From positions 1 to 20,223 of the forward strand of contig JBBRVW010000056.1 in assembly GCA_038246545.1 (NCBI GenBank): a DNA stretch of 20,223 nucleotides, in the 5' to 3' direction. The notes beneath the pieces were generated by a model. The model ran no database searches. It was not told where the DNA came from and was given only the letters and a program-made list of their open reading frames with translations. Position 1 is the first letter of the stretch; each line of letters opens with the position of its first letter. The position numbers and the translations under genes were made by a program. Origin of the DNA: JBBRVW01 sp038246545. GTDB taxonomy: Bacteria > Actinomycetota > Actinomycetes > JACCUZ01. Positions 19,599 to 20,223 of this stretch are shown piece after piece.

Positions 19599-20223
19599 TC
19601 AGTCCTTCGGCGCAGTGGACTCGGCAACGCAGAGAACTCCTGTGTTGCCGTCCTGGTCGGCGATCACGGTGAGCGACGGCGCGTCGCTGTCATCGACGAC
19701 AATCCCACCCGCGGCGACGGCGGCGGCGATTCGTTGCCCGGCCACCTCGGGCGCCACATAGACCTCGACGTGGAACCGCTGACGCGGGGTCTCGTGCTCG
19801 TCGGCGTCACCGAACCACAGGTTCGGTACCCGTCCCGTGGTGTCCCGGATCTCGTCGCTGGGGGACCCGTGGCCCTGGGCCTCGGCGTTCCCGGTCAGCA
19901 GGGCGGCCCACACCGGGGCGATGGTCGCGGAGTGCGCCGTGTCGAGGCCGAGCTCGATGACGCTGACCGAGGCCGGGTCGGCGTCGACCTTGTGGTCGGC
20001 GGCGATCTCGGTGATCCGTCGGGCAAGGTCGACGTCCTGCTGGGTCACCCATTCGACGACGTGTTCGGTGCCTTCGTCGTCGCGGTAGATGGCGTCGGCG
20101 CTGACCAGCTTGAGGTCGACGTACCCGTTGCCGATCGACACGCTCGGGTGGTGTCCGAGCGCGTCGCCCGCCTCGCCCACCGCGGCGACGAACCGTGCGC
20201 CGGTGCCGAAGTCGTCGACCAGG
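19599..20223 (-). CDS. Pterin-4a-carbinolamine dehydratase / VOC (glyoxalase-like) fusion protein, 5' partial
   Basis: The gene runs off the right edge, so its start is missing. The visible 207 residues begin in a PCD/DCoH-like domain: FVAAVGEAGDALGHHPSVSI with the His-His-Pro motif, then GYVDLKLVSAD and WVTQQDVDLARRITEIAADH. A C-terminal VOC/glyoxalase-6-like half follows: ATIAPVWAALLTGN, VPNLWFGDADEHETPRQRFH, VEVYVAPEVAGQRIAAAVAA and TVIADQDGNTGVLC. Such fusions are frequent in actinobacteria, where a phenylalanine-hydroxylase partner is often absent, so pterin recycling is not certain. It is convergent to the truncated SRPBCC gene and lies just beyond the inferred breakpoint; its third codon positions look slightly less GC-rich than its neighbours. 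Confidence 0.82.
   Translation of the reverse strand, partial: LVDDFGTGARFVAAVGEAGDALGHHPSVSIGNGYVDLKLVSADAIYRDDEGTEHVVEWVTQQDVDLARRITEIAADHKVDADPASVSVIELGLDTAHSATIAPVWAALLTGNAEAQGHGSPSDEIRDTTGRVPNLWFGDADEHETPRQRFHVEVYVAPEVAGQRIAAAVAAGGIVVDDSDAPSLTVIADQDGNTGVLCVAESTAPKD

Noticed and set aside
1..20223. CRISPR array, tRNA, rRNA or insertion sequence
   Set aside because: I saw no regularly spaced repeats, no cloverleaf or rRNA-like stretch, no transposase or integrase domain and no terminal inverted repeats with target duplications.

Overview
The window is very GC-rich, with many GTG starts and 1-4 bp stop/start overlaps. It carries a SigK/RskA sigma/anti-sigma pair, a DUF5999 protein, a HipA-family kinase with DUF3037, and TAnnnT -10 boxes placed for leaderless mRNAs. 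Together these point to the chromosome of a high-GC actinobacterium. The order or genus cannot be fixed from the sequence. No rRNA, tRNA, CRISPR array, transposase or phage gene was seen.

Layout. (1) 1-735: G-run low-complexity DNA, a strong hairpin terminator, and a small DUF5999 gene on the minus strand. (2) 736-3381: a tightly coupled plus-strand operon of type III polyketide synthase, ICMT-type membrane methyltransferase and FAD hydroxylase. This is the order of the Streptomyces griseus srsABC phenolic-lipid operon. A PAP2/Aur1-type membrane phosphatase follows at 3468. (3) 4295-5634, minus: SigK and its zinc-containing membrane anti-sigma RskA, with a SigK-like promoter upstream. The rskA 3' end overlaps the convergent PAP2 gene by 184 bp. 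(4) 5809-10507, minus: the sbcD-sbcC nuclease/ATPase operon, with a HAD/PNK-phosphatase-like gene translationally coupled at its end. (5) 10685-12157, plus: a GCS2-like carboxylate-amine ligase. (6) 12362-13363: a secreted LamG protein and, convergent to it, a small protein with an Sm/LSm-like pattern. (7) 13457-18118: an ATP-grasp ligase with a short phosphotransferase-like remnant behind it (minus), a HipA-like kinase plus DUF3037 (plus), and two coupled alpha/beta hydrolases (minus). (8) 18411-19552, plus: SRPBCC - ArsR - truncated SRPBCC, preceded by a promoter enclosed in a large inverted repeat. (9) 19599-end, minus: a pterin-dehydratase/VOC fusion, cut by the window edge.

How the genes may work together. 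The first operon probably builds alkylresorcinol- or quinone-type membrane lipids. SbcCD processes DNA ends, possibly with help from the HAD protein. The least explained region is 10.7-18.1 kb. There, two amide-forming ligase types (GCS2-like and ATP-grasp) lie close to two esterase-fold hydrolases and a HipA-like kinase pair. This is the best candidate in the window for an uncharacterised peptide- or amide-metabolite system, but the link rests on proximity and family logic only. Local decay is visible at 13457-13774 (an apparently internally deleted phosphotransferase), at 18234-18330 (an isolated ORF tail) and at 19545 (the truncated SRPBCC).
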